Of a stretch of DNA of 64,000 nt, positions 36,179 to 44,733 are shown one piece after another. The notes beneath the pieces were generated by a model. It was not told where the DNA came from. It saw only the letters and a program-made list of their open reading frames with translations, and made no database searches. The translations under genes were made by a program, and so were the position numbers. Each line of letters begins with the position of its first letter. The first letter of the stretch is position 1. The DNA is from CAYLMG01 sp964464635 (GTDB lineage: Bacteria; Planctomycetota; Phycisphaerae; Sedimentisphaerales; Anaerobacaceae), in NCBI GenBank assembly GCA_964464635.1, contig CAYXGT010000003.1, positions 9,711-73,710 of the forward strand. Reading direction: 5' to 3'.

Positions 36179-36895
36179 ATGAACTGCGAGAAAATTTACG
36201 AAAAACAGTATAGCCAGAAAAAGCTAATTAACGTGAATACCTTCCAACACTTGAGAAAGGTATTTAAAAGATTTGATGTAAACAGGGAAGATTTGGCCTT
36301 AAGTCTTATAGATGGTGGAAGAATGTTACTCGATGTTGGTTGCGGAAACGGCTCGCTGGTTATCAGGGCTAAAGACAAATTCCAGGAAGTTTATGGGATA
36401 GACATTTCCACATTTCGCATCGAGGAGGCAAGAAAGAAAGCCGCTGACAAACTTGAAGATGTCAGCCTGGTGCATTTTTCAACATGTAATATAAACAATA
36501 AGGTCGAGTTCCCGGATAATACATTTGATGCAGCAATCTCTCTCGCTGTGGTCGAGCATGTTTTTGACCCATATTTTGTGGTTGGCGAGATTAACCGTGT
36601 GCTAAAACCGGGAGGTATTTTTATAGTCGATGTCCCAAATATCGCATACATAAGGTATAGACTCGCTTTGCTTTTCGGCAAACTACCAGTTACATCATCT
36701 CCTTTCAACTGGAAAGAAATAGGATGGGATGGCGGGCATCTGCATTATTTCACCAAGAAAAGCCTGGTTCGTTTACTTGAGGAATCCGGGTTCACAATTT
36801 TAAAAGTTACAGGGTGCGGCTTATTTGCAAAATTTAGAAATTTTTACCCAGCTTTATTAACCGGTGACATTTGTATCAAAGCAAGAAAGGAGTAA
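36179..36895 (+). CDS. Class I SAM-dependent methyltransferase
   Basis: A 238-residue methyltransferase with the SAM loop MLLDVGCGNGSLV, an acidic second strand VYGIDISTFRIEEARKK, and NTFDAAISLAVVEHVFDP as the post-II motif. The tail GGHLHYFTKKSLVRLLEESGF is typical of UbiE/Coq-like enzymes in surface-glycan loci. It probably methylates a sugar. Base composition is more A+T-rich than its upstream neighbour. The ATG follows the previous stop by 17 nt, with no clear ribosome site. Confidence 0.82.
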   Translation: MNCEKIYEKQYSQKKLINVNTFQHLRKVFKRFDVNREDLALSLIDGGRMLLDVGCGNGSLVIRAKDKFQEVYGIDISTFRIEEARKKAADKLEDVSLVHFSTCNINNKVEFPDNTFDAAISLAVVEHVFDPYFVVGEINRVLKPGGIFIVDVPNIAYIRYRLALLFGKLPVTSSPFNWKEIGWDGGHLHYFTKKSLVRLLEESGFTILKVTGCGLFAKFRNFYPALLTGDICIKARKE

Positions 36896-36896
36896 A

Positions 36897-37343
36897 ATGC
36901 TTAACCTGTCAGAATATCTTGACGGCCAAAAATTATACGGCGATGATTTTAGCTTAGAACAGATAAAACAGTGGTATGAGGACGAGAAAGAGGCATATTT
37001 CAATTTAATATCAAATAACAAAAACAGCTACCAATATGGGTATTCTCTATTAAACTACGAACATGGATTTCGCTTTCTGCCTGATAAAAGGTTTCCTCAA
37101 GTATTAAGCATCGGCGGAGCTTATGGTGAAGAATTGTCCCTGATAAAAGACAGAGCCGGCCAAATTACAATTTTAGAGTCGTCCGACGATTTCGTTAATT
37201 CTGACTGCCCAAAAAACCATCATATGAAATATATGCAGGCTCAACCAAATGGCAAAATGCCTTTTCCGAATAATTATTTCAATTTAATCACCTGTTTCGG
37301 AACGTTGTATCATATCCCGAACGTAAGCACGGTGCAGGGATAA
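36897..37343 (+). pseudogene. SAM-dependent methyltransferase, 3'-truncated
   Basis: The 148 residues give the front half of a class I methyltransferase: QVLSIGGAYGEELSLIKD (SAM loop), ITILESSDDF, and the motif YFNLITCFGTLYHIPNVSTV, after which a normal enzyme would continue for roughly 80-100 residues. Here it stops three codons later. The start is supported by AAGGAG 5 nt before the ATG. The DNA after the break is open in another frame and couples to the next gene (see 37337-37426), so the original 3' part looks deleted. Probably nonfunctional. Confidence 0.7.
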
Positions 37344-37426
37344 ACGAGCAAGATAGTTTTAATGATTTCAGAGCGAAGAGCAACGGCCTTTGGGAGCTGA
37401 TAAAATTATTTCAGAAGATAAGATGA
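37337..37426 (+). pseudogene. 3' remnant of a lost gene
   Basis: A 29-codon open stretch in a frame different from the methyltransferase (GINEQDSFNDFRAKSN, ending LIKLFQKIR) closes with a TGA that overlaps the next gene's ATG as ATGA. That overlap is the normal coupling pattern here, suggesting this is the tail of a gene whose body was removed. I do not recognise the family. Confidence 0.45.
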
Positions 37427-38535
37427 CAGAAAAACAGGCTATACTTTTCATAAGCGCAATTTCACCTCCTGTTACGGGGGTGACAACCGCATCAGAAATT
37501 ATTCTATCTCATTTACGGAATAAAGGCTATCCTGTATATGTCGTCGATTACGCAAGGAAAAGCCTTGTATCAGGCAGGTTCTCGCTAAAACAGTTTTTTA
37601 ATATTATGGGTCTGGCTTTTACGATACTGAAGAAAAAAAGCAAAACCGCACACGTTTACCTGGTCATATCCACAACTTTCTGGGGAAACCTGCGGGATTT
37701 ATTTTTTTTGCTGCTTATCGGTAAAAACAAAAGAAAAAACACTGTTCTGCATATGCACACGGCAACATTCGAAGAATACCTGTCGCGAACGCCGCGGTTG
37801 CTGAAAACGCTTGTTAAAAAAATGTTTCGAGATGTGAAGGCTTTTGTTGTGTTAGGCAAAACCTTTATCAATACGTTCGACGGCATTATCAAGAAAGAAC
37901 AGATTAGAGTTGTAGAAAATTGTGCAAGAGATGAAGTCTTCATACCCCGACATAAGCTCGTGGAAAAGAACAACGATATCAAAAAAGTGAATATTCTTTA
38001 CCTCGGCAATCTCATCAACGGCAAGGGCTATGAGCTGCTTGCGGATGCCTATGCTGCCTTGCCTCAGGCAATTAGGAAAAAAACCATTTTGAATTTCGCC
38101 GGTGAATTTCCCGACCTTGCAGAAAAGGCTGTTTTTCGCAAAAAAATAACAGCTTATCCCAACATCCATTACCACGGGCCTGTGTATGGAGAAAAAAAGA
38201 GGGAATTGTTATGGGGCACCCATATTTTCTGCCTGCCTTCCTCCTATATCCACGAAGCTCAGCCGATATCCATTCTCGAAGCTTATGCAGCCGGCTGCAT
38301 CGTTTTGACAACCAACACAGGCGGTATAAAAGACATATTCAGGCACAACGTCAACGGCTACTGGCTTGCCTGCGGTGACAGGCAGGCACTGACAAAATAT
38401 CTCGGCCTGCTGGTTACCGACATTGATAAGCATAAGGATTTTGCATTTCATAACTACAGGGAAGCTGAAAAGAAATACACGGAAAAAATATTCTGCAGCA
38501 ACCTTGAAAAAATTATTACAGGCGAAGGGAATTAA
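37423..38535 (+). CDS. GT4 glycosyltransferase
   Basis: A 370-residue GT-B enzyme. AILFISAISPPVTGVTTASEI is the N-terminal glycine-rich region, VNILYLGNLINGKGYELLADA begins the donor domain, and SYIHEAQPISILEAYAAGCIV carries the E-x7-E pair. The ATG at 37423 forms an ATGA overlap with the remnant frame upstream, which supports this start over a TTG at 37390. Ribosome-site match is weak, as expected for a coupled gene. Substrate unknown. Confidence 0.85.
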   Translation: MTEKQAILFISAISPPVTGVTTASEIILSHLRNKGYPVYVVDYARKSLVSGRFSLKQFFNIMGLAFTILKKKSKTAHVYLVISTTFWGNLRDLFFLLLIGKNKRKNTVLHMHTATFEEYLSRTPRLLKTLVKKMFRDVKAFVVLGKTFINTFDGIIKKEQIRVVENCARDEVFIPRHKLVEKNNDIKKVNILYLGNLINGKGYELLADAYAALPQAIRKKTILNFAGEFPDLAEKAVFRKKITAYPNIHYHGPVYGEKKRELLWGTHIFCLPSSYIHEAQPISILEAYAAGCIVLTTNTGGIKDIFRHNVNGYWLACGDRQALTKYLGLLVTDIDKHKDFAFHNYREAEKKYTEKIFCSNLEKIITGEGN

Positions 38536-38541
38536 CTTTTT

Positions 38542-40044
38542 ATGAAAATCCTGCTTATTGACCCGCCGTTTTATCGTTTCATCGGTTACTACAACCGCTA
38601 TTTTCCACTGGGGATAGCTTACCTTGCGGCTGTACTACAGCAGAACGGACACGAGGTCCAGATTTATGATGCGGATTCCAATGTAAATCCAACGAAGATG
38701 GATTTCACACGGTTGGAAGAAGATTATCCGACATATCTGAACGCGCTGAAAGATGACAACCACGAAATCTGGCAGAAAATGAGAGAACAGATAAGTAACT
38801 TTCAGCCGGATATCGTCGGCATTACCATCTGGACCACTTTTGCTGCTTCGGCGTTCAAGGTCGCATCTATATGCAAACAATATAATAAGGATGTGCCCGT
38901 AGTTTTCGGCGGCCCTCACGGCACAATCAAATATGACGAGATAATGAGAATATGTCCCGACGTCGATGTTATTGTCAAAGGCGAGGGAGAAAACACGCTG
39001 CTGGAATTAGTGCAAAAACAGAAAGACAAAAAAAGAATCGATAAAAAGATACTCAAAGATATTAAAGGAATCGTTTACCGTCACAACGGCACTTTTGTAA
39101 ATAATCCTGAGCGGGAATTTATCGAGGATTTAGATTCGCTTCCGCTTCCGGCCAGAGAGCTGCTGGTAAATAAAGATTCGTACGATTCGGAGGATATGGG
39201 TCTGCTGATGACAAGCAGAGGCTGCCCTTATAACTGCTCTTATTGTGCCACGAGTATCTGGAAACGGAAGATACGCTACCGTTCCATAGATAATGTAATC
39301 GACGAGATAAGGCTGGTTAAAAACAGATATAAAACGCGGCAATTCACGTTCAAGGACGATTCGTTCACGGTCAGCCGAAAAAGGGTTATGGAACTCTGCG
39401 ACAGGCTGATTGGTGAGAATCTCGATATTAACTGGGATTGTAATACGAGGGTAAACCTTATCGATGAAGAGATGCTAAAGAAGATGAAAAAGGCGGGATG
39501 CAACAGCATAAAAGTGGGAATAGAAACGGGAAGTGAGAGAATTCTCAAATTAATGAATAAGGGGACAACACTTTCCCAGGCGAGGTCGGCGGCAAAACTT
39601 CTCAGGAAAGCAGGCATCCACTGGACGGCTTATTTTATGATGGGGCTTCCAACAGAGACAAAAGCAGAAAGCTACGAAACGCTCAAGCTTTTAAAAGAGC
39701 TTAAGCCTGACTTTGCATCTTTAAGTGTTTACGAGCCTTTCCCGGGAACCGATTTGTTCGAAATGGGAATTGAAAAAAATCTTGTCCAAAGGCAAAGGTC
39801 ACTGGAAGAGTTCAACAGAATTTCTCCGAAATATTACTACGTCAAAGATACAGATAAAAGAGTGGATACTATGAGCAACGAGGAGCTTGAGAAGCTCGAA
39901 GCTGAAATGAAAAGAAAGTTTCACAAATATAATATGGGTTTTTCAAAACTGGTAAAAAGAGCAAAGTCAAGAAGCAGGCTTTATCTGCATAAACCACAGG
40001 CACTTTGCGGTGACATTAAAAAATTTCTGAGCTGGATGGGGTAA
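38542..40044 (+). CDS. B12-binding-domain radical SAM enzyme
   Basis: A 500-residue BchE-like enzyme. The cobalamin-binding domain (MKILLIDPPFYRFIGYYN, LGIAYLAAVLQQNGHEV, VGITIWTTFAASAFKVA, VVFGGPHGT) precedes the radical SAM core with RGCPYNCSYCATSIW (C-x3-C-x2-C), FTFKDDSFTVSRKRV and IKVGIETGSERILKLM. The last ~90 residues are basic. It follows the glycosyltransferase after 6 nt. Only moderately similar to the enzyme at 25469, so the two likely act on different substrates. Possible roles are sugar C-methylation or lipid modification; neither is proven. Confidence 0.87.
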   Translation: MKILLIDPPFYRFIGYYNRYFPLGIAYLAAVLQQNGHEVQIYDADSNVNPTKMDFTRLEEDYPTYLNALKDDNHEIWQKMREQISNFQPDIVGITIWTTFAASAFKVASICKQYNKDVPVVFGGPHGTIKYDEIMRICPDVDVIVKGEGENTLLELVQKQKDKKRIDKKILKDIKGIVYRHNGTFVNNPEREFIEDLDSLPLPARELLVNKDSYDSEDMGLLMTSRGCPYNCSYCATSIWKRKIRYRSIDNVIDEIRLVKNRYKTRQFTFKDDSFTVSRKRVMELCDRLIGENLDINWDCNTRVNLIDEEMLKKMKKAGCNSIKVGIETGSERILKLMNKGTTLSQARSAAKLLRKAGIHWTAYFMMGLPTETKAESYETLKLLKELKPDFASLSVYEPFPGTDLFEMGIEKNLVQRQRSLEEFNRISPKYYYVKDTDKRVDTMSNEELEKLEAEMKRKFHKYNMGFSKLVKRAKSRSRLYLHKPQALCGDIKKFLSWMG

Positions 40045-40049
40045 GACTA

Positions 40050-40811
40050 TTGAAGGTATCGATTATTACAGCGGTTTTCAACGGCTCTGAGACAATCGAA
40101 GATTGTATCAAAAGCATCCATACGCAAACACATCCCGATATAGAGCACATAATCATCGACGGCGGCTCGACAGACGGGACAATAGAAATCATCAAAAATC
40201 ACAAGGACAAAATTTCCCGGTTCATATCGGAAAAAGACAACGGTCTCTATGACGCAATGAATAAGGGGATACGGCTTGCGAAAGGAGATTTGATAGGTTT
40301 TCTTAACGCGGACGATATTTATTACAACGAGGATGTCATCTCTCAAGCGACAGCTCTTGTGCAAAAGGATTGTCTGCAGGCGCTATACGGCGACCTCATT
40401 TACATCGACCGTATGAATCCGAATAAGGTGGTTCGCTACTGGCGGCCAGGCAGGTACAAAGCAGGGGCTTTTTATTCAGGCTGGGTTCCGCCACATCCGA
40501 CTTTTTTCTGCCGCAAGGAAATATTTGAGAGATTCGGATACTTCAACGACAAGCTGAAAATCGCGGCTGACTTCGAATTGATGCTGCGCTTCATAGAAAA
40601 AAATAAAATCAAGGTTGGTTATCTGCCAAAAATAATCGTTAAAATGAGAACGGGCGGAAAGGCCAACGTCATTCGGGGGATTATGAAAGGAAATTCAGAA
40701 ATCATTAAATCGTTCAGATTAAACGGACTTCATATATCAGCCAAGTTTTTTGTGCAAAAACCGATAACAAAAATAAATCAGCTATTCAAGAAAGTGAAGG
40801 CCTTGCAATAA
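40050..40811 (+). CDS. GT2 glycosyltransferase
   Basis: A 253-residue GT-A enzyme: KVSIITAVFNGSETIEDCI, IEHIIIDGGSTDGTIEII and LIGFLNADDIYY with the ADD metal site. WVPPHPTFFCRKEIFERFG is the acceptor-side motif common in WcaA-like enzymes of exopolysaccharide loci. It begins at TTG, 6 nt after the radical SAM stop, with a loose GGGGTAAG upstream. It overlaps the epimerase by one base (TAATG). Confidence 0.87.
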   Translation: MKVSIITAVFNGSETIEDCIKSIHTQTHPDIEHIIIDGGSTDGTIEIIKNHKDKISRFISEKDNGLYDAMNKGIRLAKGDLIGFLNADDIYYNEDVISQATALVQKDCLQALYGDLIYIDRMNPNKVVRYWRPGRYKAGAFYSGWVPPHPTFFCRKEIFERFGYFNDKLKIAADFELMLRFIEKNKIKVGYLPKIIVKMRTGGKANVIRGIMKGNSEIIKSFRLNGLHISAKFFVQKPITKINQLFKKVKALQ

Positions 40812-41776
40812 TGAAAATACTGGTTACGGGCGGCAGCGGATTTATCGGGACGCGTCTTGTCGGCGAACTGCTGAGGACAGGTCATCACGTTACCATATTC
40901 GATAAGAACGACAGCTCCAAATATCCCGAACTCGTTGATATCGGTGACGTTCGCGACAAGGAGGCCCTTATAAGAGTTGCTGCGGGGCAAGATGTTATAT
41001 ATCATCTCGCCGCTGAACATGCGGATAATGTCCGGCCCGAATCTCTTTACTGGGAGGTGAATGTAAACGGGGCAAAAAATCTGGTGGATGCTGCAAAAAA
41101 TGCCGGTATTAACAAAATAATATTTACAAGCTCAGTAGCCGTGTATCCTCTTAATGCGAGCGAGGCCGATGAGGACAGCAAGCCGGCACCATTTAACGAA
41201 TACGGCAGAAGCAAATACGCCGCGGAGCAGGTTTTCGAAGAATGGGCTTCCGAAGAAAAAATGCGATGTCTTACCACGGTTCGACCGTGCGTAATATTCG
41301 GCGAGGAAAACAGGGGAAATGTGTATAATCTGCTGAGACAAATTTATCGAAAAAGATTTATTATGGTGGGCAGCGGGCGGAATAAAAAGTCAATGGGTTA
41401 CGTTGGAAATCTCGTCGAGTTTCTGATATTTGCCCTGGATTTCAGCCCGGGGCCGCGGATTTTCAATTACGCAGACAAACCCGACCTTACCACAAACGAA
41501 ATTATCCGAATCGCCAAAGACGCCTTCGGGAAAAATGGTGACAGTGAATTCCGCATACCGTACGGCATCGGTTTATTAGGCGGCTACGCCTTCGACGTGC
41601 TGGCGAATATCAGCGGTAATCCTTTTTCGATAAGCTCAATTCGGATAAAAAAATTCTGCGCCGACACAACAATATCAACAAACCGACTGCTGAAAACAGG
41701 CTTCAAACCTCCTTATACACTCAAAGAAGCGCTCGAGCAGACTATCAAAGCTGAATTTGCCAGCCAAAGCATTTGA
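40811..41776 (+). CDS. NAD-dependent sugar epimerase/dehydratase
   Basis: Extended short-chain dehydrogenase of 321 residues. KILVTGGSGFIGTRLVGEL is the NAD-binding Rossmann motif, VIYHLAAEHADNVRP follows, IIFTSSVAVY carries the catalytic Ser and YGRSKYAAEQ the Y-x3-K pair. It likely converts a nucleotide sugar for the glycan; C4 or C3/C5 epimerisation and reduction are all possible. It is the last gene of the locus, translationally coupled to the GT2 gene before it. Confidence 0.88.
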   Translation: MKILVTGGSGFIGTRLVGELLRTGHHVTIFDKNDSSKYPELVDIGDVRDKEALIRVAAGQDVIYHLAAEHADNVRPESLYWEVNVNGAKNLVDAAKNAGINKIIFTSSVAVYPLNASEADEDSKPAPFNEYGRSKYAAEQVFEEWASEEKMRCLTTVRPCVIFGEENRGNVYNLLRQIYRKRFIMVGSGRNKKSMGYVGNLVEFLIFALDFSPGPRIFNYADKPDLTTNEIIRIAKDAFGKNGDSEFRIPYGIGLLGGYAFDVLANISGNPFSISSIRIKKFCADTTISTNRLLKTGFKPPYTLKEALEQTIKAEFASQSI

Positions 41777-41902
41777 TTATCAATTCGCCCGGATAGTTTG
41801 GCTCATCAATCTTTTTTTCAAAAGCAGCATATCTTTTTCCATCAACGGCGAAAAAACATTTCTCATCAATTCCATAAACATCAAGCCGACGGTACCGGTA
41901 TA

Positions 41903-41931
41903 TTGACATCTTATCTCAGAAAAGATACATT
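41903..41931 (+). promoter_or_regulatory. Promoter giving a leaderless transcript for the 41941 lipoprotein
   Basis: TTGACA (41903-41908), 17-bp spacer, TACATT (41926-41931). Only 9 nt lie between the -10 box and the ATG, so the predicted transcript begins at or within a few bases of the start codon. Confidence 0.75.
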
Positions 41932-41940
41932 ATTTATATT

Positions 41941-42747
41941 ATGAATCGGTCCATACATACTTTAGCAGCCATCGGCATAATTTCATTATTGCTCGGCTGT
42001 AACGGAGAGAAACAACAAAATAGAGAACCCGTATGGGAAGATGTAAAACTCGGCGACCTCGCCCCTGCCGGCCAGAGGCCTGAGATTAAACGGCTGGATT
42101 CCATAAATTTTCAGGTTCACGTCTTCGAAGTGCCTGCTGAAAACACCGGCAAACTGGACGATATCTCGAAAATTCTCTACGCCCAGCCGTTCAGATTCAA
42201 ACACTTTAAAGCCTTCGTTGCCAATTCATTTTCGGTCAGCTTCGGCAGAACAAGTTCGGGCAACCAAATCTTTGATATGCTTTCAGAAGCCGGCGCCAGA
42301 AGAGTCGGCTCGACGGTGATGTTACTTTCCGACGGTCAGTTTGATGACCTGCCGATTACCAGGCTATTCGACCAAACAAGCATTTACTATACCTCGACAG
42401 ACGGTTCAATCAAGACAGAGACCATCGGGCCCGGCCCGCTTGCATTGCGAATGAAGGTGCAAATAATTCCGGCCTCAAGAGGTGTCTGCAACGTCACCTT
42501 CACTCCGGCTTGCCCCTCGCCGTTAAAACAGCTAATGACGAAATCATCCGAGAGACCTGCATCCAATGACACACTCTTCGAATCCTGTGGTTTCAGCCTG
42601 AAAATGAGCCCGGGTGACTTCATATTTCTAAGACCCGTTCAATATATCAGCCACCAAAACTCATTAGGCAGTCTGTTTTTCAGCAGAGCCGCCGCCAAGC
42701 CGTACGTTATCAGTTTCCTCATCATCTGTACACAAATTAGTGATTGA
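41941..42747 (+). CDS. Lipoprotein of unknown function
   Basis: A 268-residue exported protein with a lipoprotein signal (TLAAIGIISLLLGC, Cys near residue 20). The mature part is beta-rich (INFQVHVFEVPAENTGKL, SIYYTSTDGSIKTETIG, MKVQIIPASRGVCNVTF) and resembles secretin-associated or periplasmic scaffold proteins only vaguely; I do not recognise a family. The gene has a consensus promoter with no room for a ribosome site. The DUF362 gene follows after 6 nt, so they form an operon. Confidence 0.7.
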   Translation: MNRSIHTLAAIGIISLLLGCNGEKQQNREPVWEDVKLGDLAPAGQRPEIKRLDSINFQVHVFEVPAENTGKLDDISKILYAQPFRFKHFKAFVANSFSVSFGRTSSGNQIFDMLSEAGARRVGSTVMLLSDGQFDDLPITRLFDQTSIYYTSTDGSIKTETIGPGPLALRMKVQIIPASRGVCNVTFTPACPSPLKQLMTKSSERPASNDTLFESCGFSLKMSPGDFIFLRPVQYISHQNSLGSLFFSRAAAKPYVISFLIICTQISD

Positions 42748-42753
42748 GCATAT

Positions 42754-43713
42754 ATGTCCGACGCAAAGGTTATACTTACAAGATGTGAAGAATACGACAA
42801 CACCAAAGTAGCGCAAGAGCTGCAAAGACACTTTGAACTGCTCGGCGGCCTTCAGAGATTTGTCAAACGAGGTGATAGTGTCCTGCTTAAGCCGAATTTT
42901 ATCGCTCCGCGCTCGGCACATCACGCGACACAAACTCACCCGGCTGTTATAATCGAGACCGCGAAACTGCTGAAAGATTTCGGTGCAAAACCATTCGTTG
43001 CAGATTCGCCCGCCTGGTCAAACGTCGAAAACTGCATTAAAAAACTCAAACTCCAGGAGCCTCTGAAAAAGCTCAACGTCCCATATAAACAGCTGAACAG
43101 GGCTAAAAAATGCAAAATCGGCGACAACACAGTTGGTATAAGCTCACTCGCACTCGATGCGGATGTAATTATAAACCTGCCGAAATTCAAATCACATCAG
43201 CAGCTTGTCGCAACCTTCGCTGTAAAAAATATGTTCGGGACGGTCTGTGGAAAGAAGAAGGCGATATGGCATTTCAGAAAAGGAAAAGAGGCGGAAAAGT
43301 TTTGTCACTTTCTTATAGATATTTTTAAATACCTCAATCCTGCTTTGACGATTATAGACGCCGTATATGTGATGGACGGCGGCGGCCCAATCCGAGGCAG
43401 AACCAGACCTCTGGGTTATCTTATCAGCGGCACAGAACCCATCGCAATAGAAACCGTCTGTGCTAAGCTGATAAATCTTAAGCCTGAAGATGTGCCTATT
43501 ATCGAGACTGCAAAAAAAATCGGTTTCGACTGCTCGGATTTCGAGAAAATTGAAGTTCTCGGCGACGGTCTACCAGAACAACCTTGCACTGATTTCGAAT
43601 TGCCAAAACTTATCCCGATAAGATTTTCCCTCGCACATGTCTGCAGGAGTATTGCAAAACAAATCGTCCTGCTTGCCAAATCAGGCATTGGAAAAAATAA
43701 AAATAATCGATAA
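42754..43713 (+). CDS. DUF362-domain protein
   Basis: A 319-residue protein with the DUF362 signatures GDSVLLKPNFIAPRS, THPAVIIETAKLLKDFGA, VIINLPKFKSHQQLVATFAVKN and IIDAVYVMDGGGPIRG. The last stretch and the C-terminal GTEPIAIETVCAKLI are characteristic. No ferredoxin-type C-x2-C-x2-C-x3-C tail is present, unlike many members. Biochemical role is not established for the family. It is 6 nt after the lipoprotein and 13 nt before the phosphatase-like gene. Confidence 0.85.
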   Translation: MSDAKVILTRCEEYDNTKVAQELQRHFELLGGLQRFVKRGDSVLLKPNFIAPRSAHHATQTHPAVIIETAKLLKDFGAKPFVADSPAWSNVENCIKKLKLQEPLKKLNVPYKQLNRAKKCKIGDNTVGISSLALDADVIINLPKFKSHQQLVATFAVKNMFGTVCGKKKAIWHFRKGKEAEKFCHFLIDIFKYLNPALTIIDAVYVMDGGGPIRGRTRPLGYLISGTEPIAIETVCAKLINLKPEDVPIIETAKKIGFDCSDFEKIEVLGDGLPEQPCTDFELPKLIPIRFSLAHVCRSIAKQIVLLAKSGIGKNKNNR

Positions 43714-43726
43714 AATACTTTTTGAA

Positions 43727-44392
43727 ATGAAAAAAGAAAAAAACAAACCTGTCAAAAAAACTAAAACTCGTTTCTATTTAGCCGCCCTTCTGGTCATAAC
43801 AATAGCCTCATTTTTTATCTATACCTGCAGGCAGCAAATCGAATCCCTCTTCACAAATGCGAAACGCGACATAGAAGCACAAAGACTGTCAGGAAAAGAC
43901 TGGGCCAGTCGAATTGAGCTGCCGGGACTGCCGAATTTCCATAAGGTCTCGGATGAGCTGTACCGGGGAGCTCAGCCGACAAAACAGGGTATAGAACAAC
44001 TTAAAAAATTCGGTATTAAAACAATTATAAACCTGCGCTCATTTCACTCCGACAGAGACGAAATAGCCGACAGCAACTTTGTGTATGAACAAATTTATAT
44101 GAAACCCTGGGACCCGGAAGACAAAGAAATCATCCGCTTTCTACAAATAGTAACCGACGAATCCAACTATCCGGTCTTTGTCCATTGCAGGCGGGGAGCA
44201 GACCGGACAGGTACGATGTGCGCAATTTACCGAATCATAGTGCAGGGCTGGAGTAAACAGCAGGCAATAGAAGAAATGACAAAGGGCGGCTTCGGATTTA
44301 ATAAATTCTATATAAATTTAATAAAATACATCGAGCAATTAGACATCGAAAAAATTAAACAGGCTGTACATACACCAATAATCACTGATTAG
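43727..44392 (+). CDS. Membrane-anchored dual-specificity/tyrosine phosphatase-like protein
   Basis: A 221-residue protein: basic N-terminus, one membrane segment (FYLAALLVITIASFFIYTC, residues ~17-35), then a periplasmic-side phosphatase domain. ELYRGAQPTKQGIEQLKKFG is the entry motif and VHCRRGADRTGT contains the C-x5-R catalytic loop; DPEDKE lies where the general acid is expected. I start at the ATG at 43727; a longer frame overlaps the DUF362 gene by 77 nt. Co-transcription with the lipoprotein and DUF362 genes suggests an envelope function. Substrate unknown. Confidence 0.8.
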   Translation: MKKEKNKPVKKTKTRFYLAALLVITIASFFIYTCRQQIESLFTNAKRDIEAQRLSGKDWASRIELPGLPNFHKVSDELYRGAQPTKQGIEQLKKFGIKTIINLRSFHSDRDEIADSNFVYEQIYMKPWDPEDKEIIRFLQIVTDESNYPVFVHCRRGADRTGTMCAIYRIIVQGWSKQQAIEEMTKGGFGFNKFYINLIKYIEQLDIEKIKQAVHTPIITD

Positions 44393-44481
44393 ACGCTCCA
44401 CATTCCAATTCACTACAAAAAACATAAACGATATGACTTCTGTTTAATTCTCAGATGTAAAAAAACACAATCAATTATAGA

Positions 44482-44733
44482 TTATAGAGCTGTCAACGCT
44501 GAAAGTATCCTGTCTCTGTCGGCCTTGCTGAATTCGTGTCCGTAAAATCTGATAAAAATCTCTCTTCTCATTTGCTCTTCGGTTATGCCGGGACGGCTGT
44601 TATAAATGGAGCTGCGAACGATTTGTTTTGCGGCATCATACATAGAACAGCCCATAATCAGGCGCTGTTCACCGGTTTTCTGCATCATTAATTTTCGAAA
44701 CAGGGCGGCAATCTCAGGATGAGTGTCATTCAT
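44482..44733 (-). CDS. Small protein paired with nucleotidyltransferase
   Basis: An 83-residue helical protein (MNDTHPEIAALFRKLM, then GITEEQMRREIFIRFYGHEF). I do not recognise a named family, but similar short proteins are often encoded next to stand-alone nucleotidyltransferases. Its ATG overlaps the 3' end of the preceding nucleotidyltransferase gene by 8 nt, so the pair is coupled. Toxin-antitoxin-like behaviour is a guess from layout. Confidence 0.65.
   Translation of the reverse strand: MNDTHPEIAALFRKLMMQKTGEQRLIMGCSMYDAAKQIVRSSIYNSRPGITEEQMRREIFIRFYGHEFSKADRDRILSALTAL

Noticed and set aside
41777..41900. A ~35-codon minus-strand frame (MFMELMRNVFSPLMEK...) between the glycan locus and the lipoprotein
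   Set aside because: Too short and without a ribosome site or recognised family; low-complexity codons. Could be a remnant, not supported.
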